Origin: a virus
Virus record (IMG/VR): IMGVR_UViG_3300010399_000008
Span: 1 to 64,000 of that record
Length of the DNA: 64,000 nt
Reading direction: 5' to 3' (one strand)
The translations under genes were made by a program, and so were the position numbers. Shown piece after piece: positions 47,078-54,737 of this stretch. The notes under the pieces are model-generated. The model saw only the letters and a list, made by a program, of their open reading frames with translations. It ran no database searches and had not been told where the DNA came from. Position 1 is the first letter of the stretch; each line of letters begins with the position of its first letter.

Positions 47078-47578
47078 TTGGCGGGTAACGGCGGATGGAG
47101 CGCTCCGCCACGTAAGCCAATTCAAGCACCGCCAGTCCAACCACAACCAACTCAACCACCGGCGAAACCAACTGAGATCGATTACGAGAAGTTAGCGGTA
47201 CTGATTATCGAGAAGATGGCGGCTGACGGAAGATTCAAGGGACAAGACGGGAAGAACGGAACCGATGGCACGAACGGAACCAATGGAAAGGATGGACAGA
47301 ACGGCAAAGACGGGGTTGTTGATTACGACAAAGTACGCGACGAAGTAATCGCAAAGATGCCAGCGTTCTCGGTCCAGTTCGTCGACAACGCGGGCAAGGT
47401 CGTCGAGGAAGTGCCGTTTGTCTATGACCCAGCCAGAAACGTAATGGTCATGAAATTCAACCCATTAACCGTCGAGACCTACGACGCCGCCGGCAAATAC
47501 CTTGGAACAGACACATTTCCGATTCCTTGGGGGATCAAGTTAAAGCCGCTGGTGATTACAAAATTGAAGGGTGCATAG
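47078..47578 (+). CDS. Collagen-like protein, 3' part of the same frame
   Basis: 166 residues if started at the TTG 47078; it is in phase with the previous gene and separated from it only by one TGA. A Pro/Gln-rich start, then a collagen-like Gly-X-Y run (GKNGTDGTNGTNGKDGQNGK) between two related helices (IDYEKLAVLIIEKM and VDYDKVRDEVIAKM), then a beta domain (SVQFVDNAGKVVEEVPFVYD). Collagen-like repeats are common in phage fibres. Readthrough or a broken gene are both possible. Confidence 0.6.
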   Translation: MAGNGGWSAPPRKPIQAPPVQPQPTQPPAKPTEIDYEKLAVLIIEKMAADGRFKGQDGKNGTDGTNGTNGKDGQNGKDGVVDYDKVRDEVIAKMPAFSVQFVDNAGKVVEEVPFVYDPARNVMVMKFNPLTVETYDAAGKYLGTDTFPIPWGIKLKPLVITKLKGA

Positions 47579-47579
47579 C

Positions 47580-47954
47580 ATGCCGACGGACAACGACGGC
47601 ATGGCCGAAGTTCCAGTAGAAGTGCCGTCGGGTGATGGCACAGCAGAAGTTCCGAAACCAGGAGAAGAAGAAATGGCCACAGTAGCAGGCGCAGTCGATG
47701 CAACCATCGACAAAGTTTTAGACCAAGCGTACACCCGAGCGCATGAAGATTGGCTCAACACGCGGCAATTGGCTGCATCCGGTGATCGCGACCTCGCGGA
47801 AGTAAACCGCTGGTCGATGCAGGCGGCGGCGACGAACCAATTGTTCCTGGCTGGGGGCATTTTGGCGCAGCGTTCGGCTCAGGCGCAACCTCAACAACTT
47901 CCCGGCCCTGGCGGGACTGGCGTCCCGGCCGGATTCAAATTAGTGCCAGTCTAA
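47580..47954 (+). CDS. Unknown helical protein with low-complexity ends
   Basis: 124 residues; GGTGC before the ATG. Acidic start (GMAEVPVEVPSGDGTAEVPK), helical core (DATIDKVLDQAYTRAHEDWL, NRWSMQAAATNQLFLAGGIL), Gln/Pro/Gly-rich end (QAQPQQLPGPGGTGVPAG). Could be a virion or assembly protein. One-base overlap with the next gene. Confidence 0.62.
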   Translation: MPTDNDGMAEVPVEVPSGDGTAEVPKPGEEEMATVAGAVDATIDKVLDQAYTRAHEDWLNTRQLAASGDRDLAEVNRWSMQAAATNQLFLAGGILAQRSAQAQPQQLPGPGGTGVPAGFKLVPV

Positions 47955-48157
47955 TGGGCAGCGGTGACGTTTTAGTCAGAGGATCGGAATACGTAGCCCG
48001 TGCCAATCGGCTTCGCAGGCTGATGGTCGGGCTTCCCGATCCGTCCGTTGTGATGGCTGGAATCAAGGAGATCGTCGATGAGCGTATCGCTGAACTCAAC
48101 AAACGATTCGACGACCGCAGAAGCGACGGAGGAAGTAGCGGACCTAAACCAGAATAA
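47954..48157 (+). CDS. Unknown small protein
   Basis: 67 residues, ATG overlaps the previous stop. SEYVARANRLRRLMVGLPDP then helix (IKEIVDERIAELNKRFDDRR). Its last 80 bases overlap the next gene in another frame, which is unusual for this genome. Function unknown. Confidence 0.58.
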   Translation: MGSGDVLVRGSEYVARANRLRRLMVGLPDPSVVMAGIKEIVDERIAELNKRFDDRRSDGGSSGPKPE

Positions 48158-48665
48158 TGACGAAGTTTTGGACCTGGAGTTAGGCTTGGCGGCTCTTGGT
48201 GGACTGAGGCATTCTGCGGCATGTAGTGCGTCGGAACGAAGCACTAGGAGATATGAAGAACGAAACCATCGGTTTCACGAATCGAGAATGAAAAAGTTGG
48301 GGATGGAAGGCGAGGAGAAAGAACCAGAGGCGGAAGATATGAGCCAACAAGTGTTAATCCGCTCGCCAGTCATCCACAACCATTACTCGGACAAACCAAA
48401 CGGTCAGCCAGTTGCAACGGCTCCAGTCGCACCGACACGCGCCGAACCTACAGCGACCGCACCAGCGACTCCAGGTCTTAGCAATCTAGCCAAGGGCGCA
48501 ATTGCCGCTGGCATCCTCGCATCTGGTCTTGGTCTTGGAGGCGGTGCCACGTATCTGTGGAACCGACCCAGCACAACAACCGTCGTGAATCCGATTGAGC
48601 ATGGTCCAGCGTTCGGGATTTCCACAATGCCTCCTGGTCCGCCAGTGAAAACAGCCACCAAATGA
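48078..48665 (+). CDS. Membrane-anchored protein with long charged N-terminus
   Basis: 195 residues; start with GGAGATCG. Acidic, Asn/Glu-rich first half (EVADLNQNNDEVLDLELGLA), then Pro/Ala/Thr-rich linker (VATAPVAPTRAEPTATAPAT) and one Gly-rich membrane segment (KGAIAAGILASGLGLGGGAT). The N-terminal 80 bases overlap the previous gene. Topology suggests a type of spanin or anchored protein, unproven. Confidence 0.62.
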   Translation: MSVSLNSTNDSTTAEATEEVADLNQNNDEVLDLELGLAALGGLRHSAACSASERSTRRYEERNHRFHESRMKKLGMEGEEKEPEAEDMSQQVLIRSPVIHNHYSDKPNGQPVATAPVAPTRAEPTATAPATPGLSNLAKGAIAAGILASGLGLGGGATYLWNRPSTTTVVNPIEHGPAFGISTMPPGPPVKTATK

Positions 48666-49297
48666 GTCGCTTTACCTCACCGCTGAGAATCGAAGACACG
48701 GGCGTTGAACGAGACGGCCGTGCGATCTGGCTCGTGCTCGACTCGTTCGAATATGAAATCGGTGCAGAGGGAAGCGGCTACTTCATTCGAGTCCCATCTG
48801 GATTTGAAACGGACTTCGCGAGCATCCCGCGTGGATTGTCCTTCGTGAAGCTGGTGTTCTACTTGCTTGGTGTTGCGGCAATTACTGGTGTGATTCTGAT
48901 TGCACTGAAGTTGTTTTCTATCATGCCACCGACTTGGCTTTTCTCGATCCTCTGGGTGCTGCTGGGGGCGCTCGTTTTAATCGGCGTGTTGTTGAACATC
49001 TTGAATCTGCTGCCACCTTGGGGCGAGTACAGGAAGCCGGCCGTCCTTCACGATTTCCTCTACCGCAAGGCCAGTGGATTTTCCAAGGTCGTTGGCGATG
49101 CGATTTTTTATGAGGCGATGGAAATCAGCGGCGTTAAGTTTTGGAAGCGATATTTCATTTATCTGGCGGTCTCGTACTTCGGTCTTTCAGCGTATCGATG
49201 GGAGCAGACGGCACCAAAACATACCGAAGTCAAGATGATTGAACCGGGCACTGGCGAGGTGAAGGAAGCGTTCAAGGAGGATCCACCCAAGCCATGA
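48662..49297 (+). CDS. DUF1353 protein with an inserted two-helix membrane block
   Basis: 211 residues. DUF1353 halves are clear: GYFIRVPSGFETDFASIPRG before, and GEYRKPAVLHDFLYRKASG after. Between them, residues ~58-115, lies a two-segment membrane block (LSFVKLVFYLLGVAAITGVI and SILWVLLGALVLIGVLLNIL) that aligns with the stand-alone protein at 51622. DUF1353 is a common phage late protein of unknown function. The fusion suggests a lysis or membrane role. Confidence 0.8.
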   Translation: MSRFTSPLRIEDTGVERDGRAIWLVLDSFEYEIGAEGSGYFIRVPSGFETDFASIPRGLSFVKLVFYLLGVAAITGVILIALKLFSIMPPTWLFSILWVLLGALVLIGVLLNILNLLPPWGEYRKPAVLHDFLYRKASGFSKVVGDAIFYEAMEISGVKFWKRYFIYLAVSYFGLSAYRWEQTAPKHTEVKMIEPGTGEVKEAFKEDPPKP

Positions 49298-49701
49298 GAC
49301 CAAGATACGTCCCATTCCTGTTGTTGGCATGCGTAGCGCTCTGGCGTGTTGCGTTTGCAGATGCTCCGACACCGCAGTTTGTGATGCCGGCCAGAATCGT
49401 TTCGGTTCACGATGGCGACACGGTGACGGCTGAAATAACAGTTCGACTCAATGTGAGGCTCATTGATTGCTGGGCACCGGAAGTCACAGGCAAGGAAAAG
49501 CCTGAAGGATTGAAGTCGAAAGCGCGTCTCACCGAACTGGCGAGCGGTAAGAACGGAACGCTGACGATCCCGATTGGCGACGACCTTGGTGATTCGTTCA
49601 CCTTCGGCAGAGTTTTAGCTCGTCTCAATGTCGACGGAAAAGATATCAGCGAGATCATGGTCGAAGAGAAGTTCGCGACGAAAGTGAAGGCGAAGAAGTG
49701 A
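49294..49701 (+). CDS. Exported staphylococcal-nuclease-like protein
   Basis: 135 residues, ATGA overlap. Signal peptide (YVPFLLLACVALWRVAFADA). SNase core: VHDGDTVTAEITVRLNVRLI then DCWAPEVTG and SFTFGRVLARLNVDG, with the Asp, Arg, Glu and second Arg of the active site. It should degrade nucleic acid outside the cytoplasm or after membrane failure. Next to a caspase-like gene. Confidence 0.85.
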   Translation: MRPRYVPFLLLACVALWRVAFADAPTPQFVMPARIVSVHDGDTVTAEITVRLNVRLIDCWAPEVTGKEKPEGLKSKARLTELASGKNGTLTIPIGDDLGDSFTFGRVLARLNVDGKDISEIMVEEKFATKVKAKK

Positions 49702-50495
49702 GCAAAGCCATCTCCCTCCATCTTGGTCTGAACGCCCTCGACCCCGACCAATACGAGGGTTGGGACGGTCAGCTTGTCGCATGCGAAGCCGACGCGAAGG
49801 ATATGGAATCGATCTGCAAGAAAAAGAAGTTTGCGAAATCTACCGTATTGCTGACTCGCAATGCGGATTCGTTATCGGTGAAGTTGTCGATTTCAGATGC
49901 AGCCTTTTCGCTGATCGCCGGCGACTTGTTCGTGCTCACGTACAGCGGACACGGTGGCCAAGTTCCCGACCGCAATGGTGACGACTCCGACAGCAAGGAC
50001 GAGACGTGGTGCCTGTACGACCGCGAGGTAATCGACGACGAACTTTATGCAATGCTTGCCAAGTTCTCGTCAGGTGTGCGTATCCTCGTGCTGTCCGATT
50101 CATGCCATTCAGGGACGGTCACGCGCGTCATGCCGAAGCGCAAGGGACGATTCCGACTGATGCCACCAGACGTGGCAGAGCGTGTCTATCGGGCACATAA
50201 GAAGCAGTACGACAAGATCCAGGCAGACACGAAAGCAGCCGCCAAGGTCACGGTCAAGGCGTCTGTGATCCTGATTAGCGGCTGTCAAGACAATCAGCTA
50301 TCGGATGATGGCGACCGCAATGGACTGTTCACGGAGAAACTTCGCAAGGTCTGGGACAACGGCAAATTCAAGGCAGGGCATCGGCAGTTCCGCAACGAGA
50401 TCGCAGCGAAGATGCCTGAGTGGCAAAGCCCAAACTATTACACTGTCGGCAAGCGGCTGACGTCATTTGAGAAAAGCGTACCGTTTACGAAGTAG
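49698..50495 (+). CDS. Caspase-like peptidase (C14 family metacaspase)
   Basis: 265 residues, GTG start. Caspase p20 layout: ISLHLGLNALDPDQYEGWDG, EADAKDMESICKKKKF, His85 in TYSGHGGQVPD, Cys136 in SDSCHSGTV, both catalytic. The p10-like end has LISGCQDNQLSDDGDRNGLF and FRNEIAAKMPEWQSPNYYTV. No signal peptide, so it is cytoplasmic. A metacaspase in a phage could trigger host death or process virion or host proteins. Lies in the exported-protein block. Ends before a short hairpin-rich gap. Confidence 0.92.
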   Translation: MSKAISLHLGLNALDPDQYEGWDGQLVACEADAKDMESICKKKKFAKSTVLLTRNADSLSVKLSISDAAFSLIAGDLFVLTYSGHGGQVPDRNGDDSDSKDETWCLYDREVIDDELYAMLAKFSSGVRILVLSDSCHSGTVTRVMPKRKGRFRLMPPDVAERVYRAHKKQYDKIQADTKAAAKVTVKASVILISGCQDNQLSDDGDRNGLFTEKLRKVWDNGKFKAGHRQFRNEIAAKMPEWQSPNYYTVGKRLTSFEKSVPFTK

Positions 50496-50575
50496 GTTTT
50501 TGGAGAGACCCCGGGTTTCTCCTGGGTGCTTCACCGACTGCAGCGGTGGGGCATTCTCACACAAAGGAATTATCC

Positions 50576-50764
50576 ATGTCCAAGGACAAAGACCACGAAG
50601 AGAAGCGGCTTGTAGACACGTCCGGTGAAGAACAGATGCAATTCGTCCGCGATAACCGGCGAGTCGATACGGCACAAGCGATTCTGGAGTTCGGCGAGTT
50701 CGTCATTAACGCCGCGAAGGAAATGTCGCAGGACGATCAGGGGCGAGCGAGACCGAGGTACTAA
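50576..50764 (+). CDS. Unknown small charged protein
   Basis: 62 residues; AAAGGAATT before the ATG. KDKDHEEKRLVDTSGEEQMQ then a helix (DTAQAILEFGEFVINAAKEM). No family recognised. Confidence 0.6.
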   Translation: MSKDKDHEEKRLVDTSGEEQMQFVRDNRRVDTAQAILEFGEFVINAAKEMSQDDQGRARPRY

Positions 50765-50779
50765 CCAGGAGCATTTTTG

Positions 50780-51115
50780 ATGGCTAGCTACGACGAGGAA
50801 ACAAGACAATTGGCCGCATCGCTATCCGGAAACACTGTTATTGAGTCCAGCAAGTTGGCTAACACGATGACCGACTTGGCTACTCGGCTCGCAGAGGTGA
50901 TCGTCACAGAAGCCATGAAGATGGCACAGAGACAGATTTGCGGAACAGAATCGTTTCCAGAGAATTCCAATACGGCGGCGGCTACCGAGATGCGTCAATG
51001 GGTTCGCGAACTGCGCGAATATGGAATCATGGATCAACGAGAACGCGACGATTATTTATCGCGAATCACCGACTACGAAACGCATCATGTGCCAGAACTG
51101 GATGCGGTTGGATAA
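50780..51115 (+). CDS. Unknown helical protein
   Basis: 111 residues; CAGGAGC before the start. Helical throughout (EETRQLAASLSGNTVIESSK, MTDLATRLAEVIVTEAMKMA, EMRQWVRELREYGIMDQRER). Cytoplasmic. No family recognised. Confidence 0.66.
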   Translation: MASYDEETRQLAASLSGNTVIESSKLANTMTDLATRLAEVIVTEAMKMAQRQICGTESFPENSNTAAATEMRQWVRELREYGIMDQRERDDYLSRITDYETHHVPELDAVG

Positions 51116-51121
51116 CCATAG

Positions 51122-51475
51122 ATGATTTTTGTACTGGTCCTGCTGGGTGCGACATTTGGAACGCACCGCTACAGCGCGGACCTAGTTGAACTCAATACTG
51201 TTTACTCACCAGAAACTGGCAAAGAGGTTTTGACACAAGTTATCTGGTGGAATTGGGACTATAAGAAAAACGATTACGTCGTTCGGGACTGGCGGCTGAT
51301 TGCAAAGTGCAGCGAGCCGTATCGGACTAAGGATGGCTTTGTGGTTCGATGGAATGACAACGGGACTCAGAGGGAAGTGAGATCGAAGATGTGCAAACGG
51401 ACTCACCTACTCTACGACCCTGAGGTATTCAATCGTCAGAAGGTATCCGAATGCGATAGGAACAGGATCAGATGA
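51122..51475 (+). CDS. Probable secreted small protein
   Basis: 117 residues. Hydrophobic N-terminus (MIFVLVLLGATFGTHRYSAD) as signal or anchor, then a beta-rich, Trp-rich part (EVLTQVIWWNWDYKKNDYVV, DGFVVRWNDNGTQREV) and two Cys near the end. Unknown. Overlaps the next gene by four bases. Confidence 0.66.
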   Translation: MIFVLVLLGATFGTHRYSADLVELNTVYSPETGKEVLTQVIWWNWDYKKNDYVVRDWRLIAKCSEPYRTKDGFVVRWNDNGTQREVRSKMCKRTHLLYDPEVFNRQKVSECDRNRIR

Positions 51476-51606
51476 ACGCCGTATGGATCATCGCCGCGTT
51501 CGTACTTGGCATTGTGCTCGGCTATTGCATCGGACTGTTTAACGGAGCTTGGCTGGATAAGGCGCGGTACGACGGGGATGACATTGACGACGTTGGCGGA
51601 AACTAG
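51472..51606 (+). CDS. Small membrane protein with one segment
   Basis: 44 residues, ATGA overlap. Membrane segment WIIAAFVLGIVLGYCIGLFN then acidic end (DGDDIDDVGGN). Function unknown; next to the holin-like gene. Confidence 0.58.
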   Translation: MNAVWIIAAFVLGIVLGYCIGLFNGAWLDKARYDGDDIDDVGGN

Positions 51607-51621
51607 AAAGGGAGGTGTGAG

Positions 51622-51831
51622 ATGTTCGCTTTAGTTTGGGGCTTGTCATTTGTGGAACTTGCGGTGTGCATCATTGGCTTCGCGGCCATCGTCGCGATTG
51701 TGATGATCGCACTACGTAAGTTCGGGATCACCCCTCCCGAGTGGTTTATTCAAGTTTTATGGGTGCTGGTTGTCGCTTTCGTGTGCATTGCAGCAGTGTT
51801 CCTGATTCAGTCCATGATGGCAGGATCCTGA
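51622..51831 (+). CDS. Holin-like two-segment membrane protein
   Basis: 69 residues; GGGAGGTG before the ATG. Two membrane segments (LSFVELAVCIIGFAAIVAIV and VLWVLVVAFVCIAAVFLIQ) joined by a short basic/Pro turn (RKFGITPPEWFI). Holin class II topology. The whole sequence aligns with the insert in the DUF1353 protein at 48662, showing that the same block exists alone and fused. Holin role is an inference. Confidence 0.72.
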   Translation: MFALVWGLSFVELAVCIIGFAAIVAIVMIALRKFGITPPEWFIQVLWVLVVAFVCIAAVFLIQSMMAGS

Positions 51832-51851
51832 TCCCTGTTGATGGGTCGCAT

Positions 51852-52322
51852 ATGACCGACAAGTCATCCAAATGTGATTCGCCGACGAACCACGAGCTGA
51901 GAACGTGGCAAGCGGATACCACGCACCTGCGAGAAATCATCAACGAACGAGATCGTCTATACCAATCACAATTCAAGGCAATCGAGGAAAAAACATCGCT
52001 GGCTTTGTCGGCATCGAAAGAGGCAGTGAGCAAAGCCGAGACTGCGACGGAAAAACGATTCGAAGCAGTCAACGAATTTCGCTCGACACTGAGTGACCAA
52101 GCGGCGAACCTGATACCGCGTAGCGAAGCGAATGTCCGATTCGGTGGTATCGAAGGCAAGCTGGATGAATTCAAGAGTGAAGTGAAAAAAGAGATCAGTA
52201 GCCTACGTGAGTCACGCAGCGAATCGGGTGGCAAGAGCCAAACGTGGGTTCTTATAGTCGGCGTGCTATTGAGCGTACTTGGCCCAGCGGTTGGGGTGCT
52301 GATGGTTCTGTTGAAAACATAA
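51852..52322 (+). CDS. Coiled-coil protein with C-terminal membrane anchor
   Basis: 156 residues. Long coiled coil (LREIINERDRLYQSQFKAIE, SASKEAVSKAETATEKRFEA, GIEGKLDEFKSEVKKEISSL) and one C-terminal membrane segment (WVLIVGVLLSVLGPAVGVLM). Common in many phages near lysis genes. Probably anchored facing the cytoplasm; function unknown. Confidence 0.72.
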   Translation: MTDKSSKCDSPTNHELRTWQADTTHLREIINERDRLYQSQFKAIEEKTSLALSASKEAVSKAETATEKRFEAVNEFRSTLSDQAANLIPRSEANVRFGGIEGKLDEFKSEVKKEISSLRESRSESGGKSQTWVLIVGVLLSVLGPAVGVLMVLLKT

Positions 52323-52422
52323 ACACACGTACCGGGAGAGCGTGTGCGGTCAGGTCCAGCTACATGGACTTCTCCCAAGTTGCGACGGTGTGTAGCCACC
52401 GCCGCCTGAGATGAGGTGTTTT
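52323..52422 (+). other. Leader with several small hairpins
   Basis: The 100-base gap can form CACACG/CGTGTG (around 52324-52344) and GTCCA/TGGAC (around 52354-52369). The downstream gene starts with GAGGTG. No gene or clear terminator. It may be a translation control region. Confidence 0.35.
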
Positions 52423-52602
52423 ATGGCTTTGAAACCCAAGGACAAAGTGAAGGTCAAGGATGGCGAGGAACTGGAGGCATCGCATAAGGGTGCGCTCGGA
52501 ACCATCACGTCCGTGTCCGTGGACGGCGACACAATCGGCGTTACGTTCGCCGGCGTCGAGGGAACACATTCCTACGGCGTGGACCAATTGGTGAAGCAGT
52601 AG
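52423..52602 (+). CDS. Small beta-rich protein, SH3/KOW-like
   Basis: 59 residues. KPKDKVKVKDGEELEASHKG, then TITSVSVDGDTIGVTFAGVE, with strand-turn repeats of a small barrel. Basic N-terminus. Could bind RNA or protein; not matched to a named family. Confidence 0.62.
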   Translation: MALKPKDKVKVKDGEELEASHKGALGTITSVSVDGDTIGVTFAGVEGTHSYGVDQLVKQ

Positions 52603-52662
52603 AGGACTTGGCCACGCTCGCCTGGTCAGGGATGACTGGGCGGGATTGGTCTTTGAGATAAC

Positions 52663-52693
52663 AAAAAAGCCCCAGTGTTTGCAGCACCAGGGC
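52663..52693 (-). terminator. Terminator for - strand transcripts
   Basis: Read on -, GCCCTGGTG...CACTGGGGC forms a 9-bp stem with a short loop, followed by TTTTTT (52668-52663). On + the same hairpin has an A-run before it and no T-run after it. A small - strand gene at 53570-53728 would be read toward it. Confidence 0.5.
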
Positions 52694-52756
52694 AATTGAA
52701 CGAGCCGGGTAAAGCGGCCCTACCTAGTAATCGAGAAAAGGCTAGGGCGACCGGAA

Positions 52757-53023
52757 ATGGAAAATCCCGAGAACGTGGAAAATCCGCAAAATAAATTCAG
52801 GACACATCGGCCGCCATCGATCGACGAAGAGCAGGACGATCACATTGGAAGGTTGGAGGCAAGGGTGTGTGAGCTGGAAAAGCACTTTTCCCACGGTGGG
52901 AGAGTTTGGGCGCTGGAAAACCAGAAGTTGTTTTTTTCCGGGCTGGCCTGTGCGTTTACAGGAACCGGCGCGTTTACATGGTATTTGATCGAACGATTTT
53001 TAGAGGCGTTGCATAAACCGTGA
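52757..53023 (+). CDS. Coiled-coil protein with a C-terminal membrane segment
   Basis: 88 residues. Acidic and Asn-rich start, a short coiled coil (GRLEARVCELEKHFSHGGRV) and a hydrophobic end (FFSGLACAFTGTGAFTWYLI). Similar plan to the protein at 51852. Overlaps the next gene by four bases. Confidence 0.64.
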   Translation: MENPENVENPQNKFRTHRPPSIDEEQDDHIGRLEARVCELEKHFSHGGRVWALENQKLFFSGLACAFTGTGAFTWYLIERFLEALHKP

Positions 53024-53295
53024 GTTCCTACGCAGCACAAATCGGAATCTCGTACCTCGCTGTCGTCTGCGTGTTGCTGAGCTACTCGTTATCCGGTACT
53101 GGACCGTGGCGGCACGCTCACTGGACCGGTAAGGCCACGCTGCTGCTGTTGGCTTGGATGACGCTGCCGCACTCACCACAACCAATTGAACCGCGATTGT
53201 CCGAGCAGAAGCAAATCCTGATGGAACGCATCGCATCGCATTACGCCGCACAACGACTTGAAAGGGAACAGAATGGCGACATTAGCACAAAGTAA
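53020..53295 (+). CDS. Small membrane protein
   Basis: 91 residues, GTG in a GTGA overlap. Membrane segments IGISYLAVVCVLLSYSLSG and ATLLLLAWMTLPHSP, then a charged helix (QKQILMERIASHYAAQRLER). Overlaps the next gene by 23 bases. Unknown. Confidence 0.64.
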   Translation: MSSYAAQIGISYLAVVCVLLSYSLSGTGPWRHAHWTGKATLLLLAWMTLPHSPQPIEPRLSEQKQILMERIASHYAAQRLEREQNGDISTK

Positions 53296-53581
53296 AAAGC
53301 GGTTGGACAAACTCCAGGCACAACTAGATGCCGCGTCTACAACTCGGAACGCACGCATCGAGAGGAAAAGGAAGGAACTGCTCAGGAAGTATGGAAGCAA
53401 GCCACCTCGCAAGAGTCGCTCACATTCGACGTGTGACGCCGAAGAGGCAGCTCAGGAAGCTCAACTTGAAGTTGCCGCACAATCGGCAATCGACGCACAC
53501 GACGCCTTGCTGCAGTCGGAATACGAGGAAGCGTTCTACGCCTACCTCTGGCAAGTATGGCAGCAATGCTTAGAGAGCTAA
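53273..53581 (+). CDS. Charged helical protein
   Basis: 102 residues; AAAGGGAAC before the ATG. Basic coiled coil (SKKRLDKLQAQLDAASTTRN, RIERKRKELLRKYGSKPPRK), then an Ala/Glu/Gln-rich helix and a Trp-rich end. No family recognised. Confidence 0.62.
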   Translation: MATLAQSKKRLDKLQAQLDAASTTRNARIERKRKELLRKYGSKPPRKSRSHSTCDAEEAAQEAQLEVAAQSAIDAHDALLQSEYEEAFYAYLWQVWQQCLES

Positions 53582-53728
53582 CCAGCGAATCAATGCGGCG
53601 AGGCCGGCACCAATGAACACCATGAGCATGAGACCGAATCCGAACGCAACGCCGGCAAAGAAGAACTGCCGAAGACTCGGACCCTTGGGACCGAATATCG
53701 GTTGCCAGCGCGATGGCTTTTCGTTCAT
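53570..53728 (-). CDS. Possible small membrane protein on the - strand
   Basis: 52 residues in a 250-base stretch with no + gene. KPSRWQPIFGPKGPSLRQFF then one membrane segment (GFGLMLMVFIGAGLAALIRW). No ribosome site is obvious before its ATG. A - strand terminator lies downstream at 52693-52663. It may be real or an antisense accident. Confidence 0.42.
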   Translation of the reverse strand: MNEKPSRWQPIFGPKGPSLRQFFFAGVAFGFGLMLMVFIGAGLAALIRWLAL

Positions 53729-53831
53729 TCATGGTAGATCGGCACACGGATTAGCGAGACTTTAGGACTGGAATCGACGTTTGCAGAAGGTGCTGACTTA
53801 GGAACAAACGAAAAGAGATAGGTGATTTGTC
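53729..53831 (+). other. Gap without a + gene
   Basis: Together with 53582-53728 this is a 250-base break between the membrane/lysis block and the next structural block. It likely holds a promoter, but I see no convincing -35/-10 pair. TAGGTGATTTGT supplies the ribosome site of the next gene. Confidence 0.4.
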
Positions 53832-54272
53832 ATGTCGGATATGAGCGCAGCGGACCTAGCCAAGTGGAAAATCGAGTTCACCACCGATCCAGGCATCCCG
53901 CCGATGGGCTACTTGGGCAAGACACACGCGGAGATCGAAAAGCTGCTACTCACCACCGAACGCGATGTTGATAACGACCAGGAGTTGAAAACTGGTCGAC
54001 TCTTTGAGCAACTCGACCCAGTGGAGTATTTGGCCGTATCCGATGGCACCGTCGGCAACGCAGCCAAACGGGTTGTGCTGACCGACCTGCTACGCCTGGG
54101 CGACATCAACCCGGCCGCCAAGGTGTTTCGCAAGGCAATCGATTTCGTTTTCGGTTCGACAAGTGAAACGGCGAAGAACCTCAACAAACTGAAGAAGCGG
54201 AAAGGAAGACGCTGGGAAGAACTTGGGCTACCGAAGCCCGATACGTCCGATATTGCCAACTCTCTCAAATAA
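53832..54272 (+). CDS. Unknown protein, first of a structural-type block
   Basis: 146 residues with AGGTGATTTG before the start. MSAADLAKWKIEFTTDPGIP then helices (THAEIEKLLLTTERDVDNDQ, KRVVLTDLLRLGDINPAAKV) and a basic C-terminus (LNKLKKRKGRRWEELGL). Members of this kind occur near tail-fibre genes in some phages. Not assigned. Confidence 0.68.
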   Translation: MSDMSAADLAKWKIEFTTDPGIPPMGYLGKTHAEIEKLLLTTERDVDNDQELKTGRLFEQLDPVEYLAVSDGTVGNAAKRVVLTDLLRLGDINPAAKVFRKAIDFVFGSTSETAKNLNKLKKRKGRRWEELGLPKPDTSDIANSLK

Positions 54273-54284
54273 AGGGGTAGAACC

Positions 54285-54737
54285 ATGTACGACCTGCTAG
54301 CCGACAAATTAGCCATCAAAGCGGAACTAGCAAACGATCCGTTGGACCTTGGTCTAACCGTTTTGGAAGCGGATGACGCAGTCAATGCGGTGGCGCTGAA
54401 CCTCGTGCGCACTGTCTGCCAGATCGACCGCGAGACAATTCCGGCGAGTGAAATAAACAAGGCAATCGACCGTGACGAGTTTGCGGCATTGTCGGCATCT
54501 GATCGTCAGTGGCTCGGAATGATTACCGCCGGTGGTTCGATTAATCCCAAAGCTGGCGGAGAAGTCCGTGAAGGACTGTTGCAGTTGTTCGGGCCAGCAA
54601 CGGAGTCTCGCGCAAGTCTCACGGCCCTGCTGACGGAGTCTGCCAGCCGAATTGTGCAACTCTACAAAGCCGGCACGCTGTCGAAGGGAGATGACGTTAC
54701 AGCATCTGACATTGCCAACGCACGGAACGCCACATGA
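54285..54737 (+). CDS. Unknown helical protein
   Basis: 150 residues; GGGGTAG before the ATG. DLLADKLAIKAELANDPLDL, then RETIPASEINKAIDRDEFAA and ASDRQWLGMITAGGSINPKA, GEVREGLLQLFGPATESRAS. A recurrent phage pattern (NPFG/NP-type, D-rich hel turn) seen near fibre genes. Function unknown. Overlap of four bases with the next. Confidence 0.7.
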   Translation: MYDLLADKLAIKAELANDPLDLGLTVLEADDAVNAVALNLVRTVCQIDRETIPASEINKAIDRDEFAALSASDRQWLGMITAGGSINPKAGGEVREGLLQLFGPATESRASLTALLTESASRIVQLYKAGTLSKGDDVTASDIANARNAT

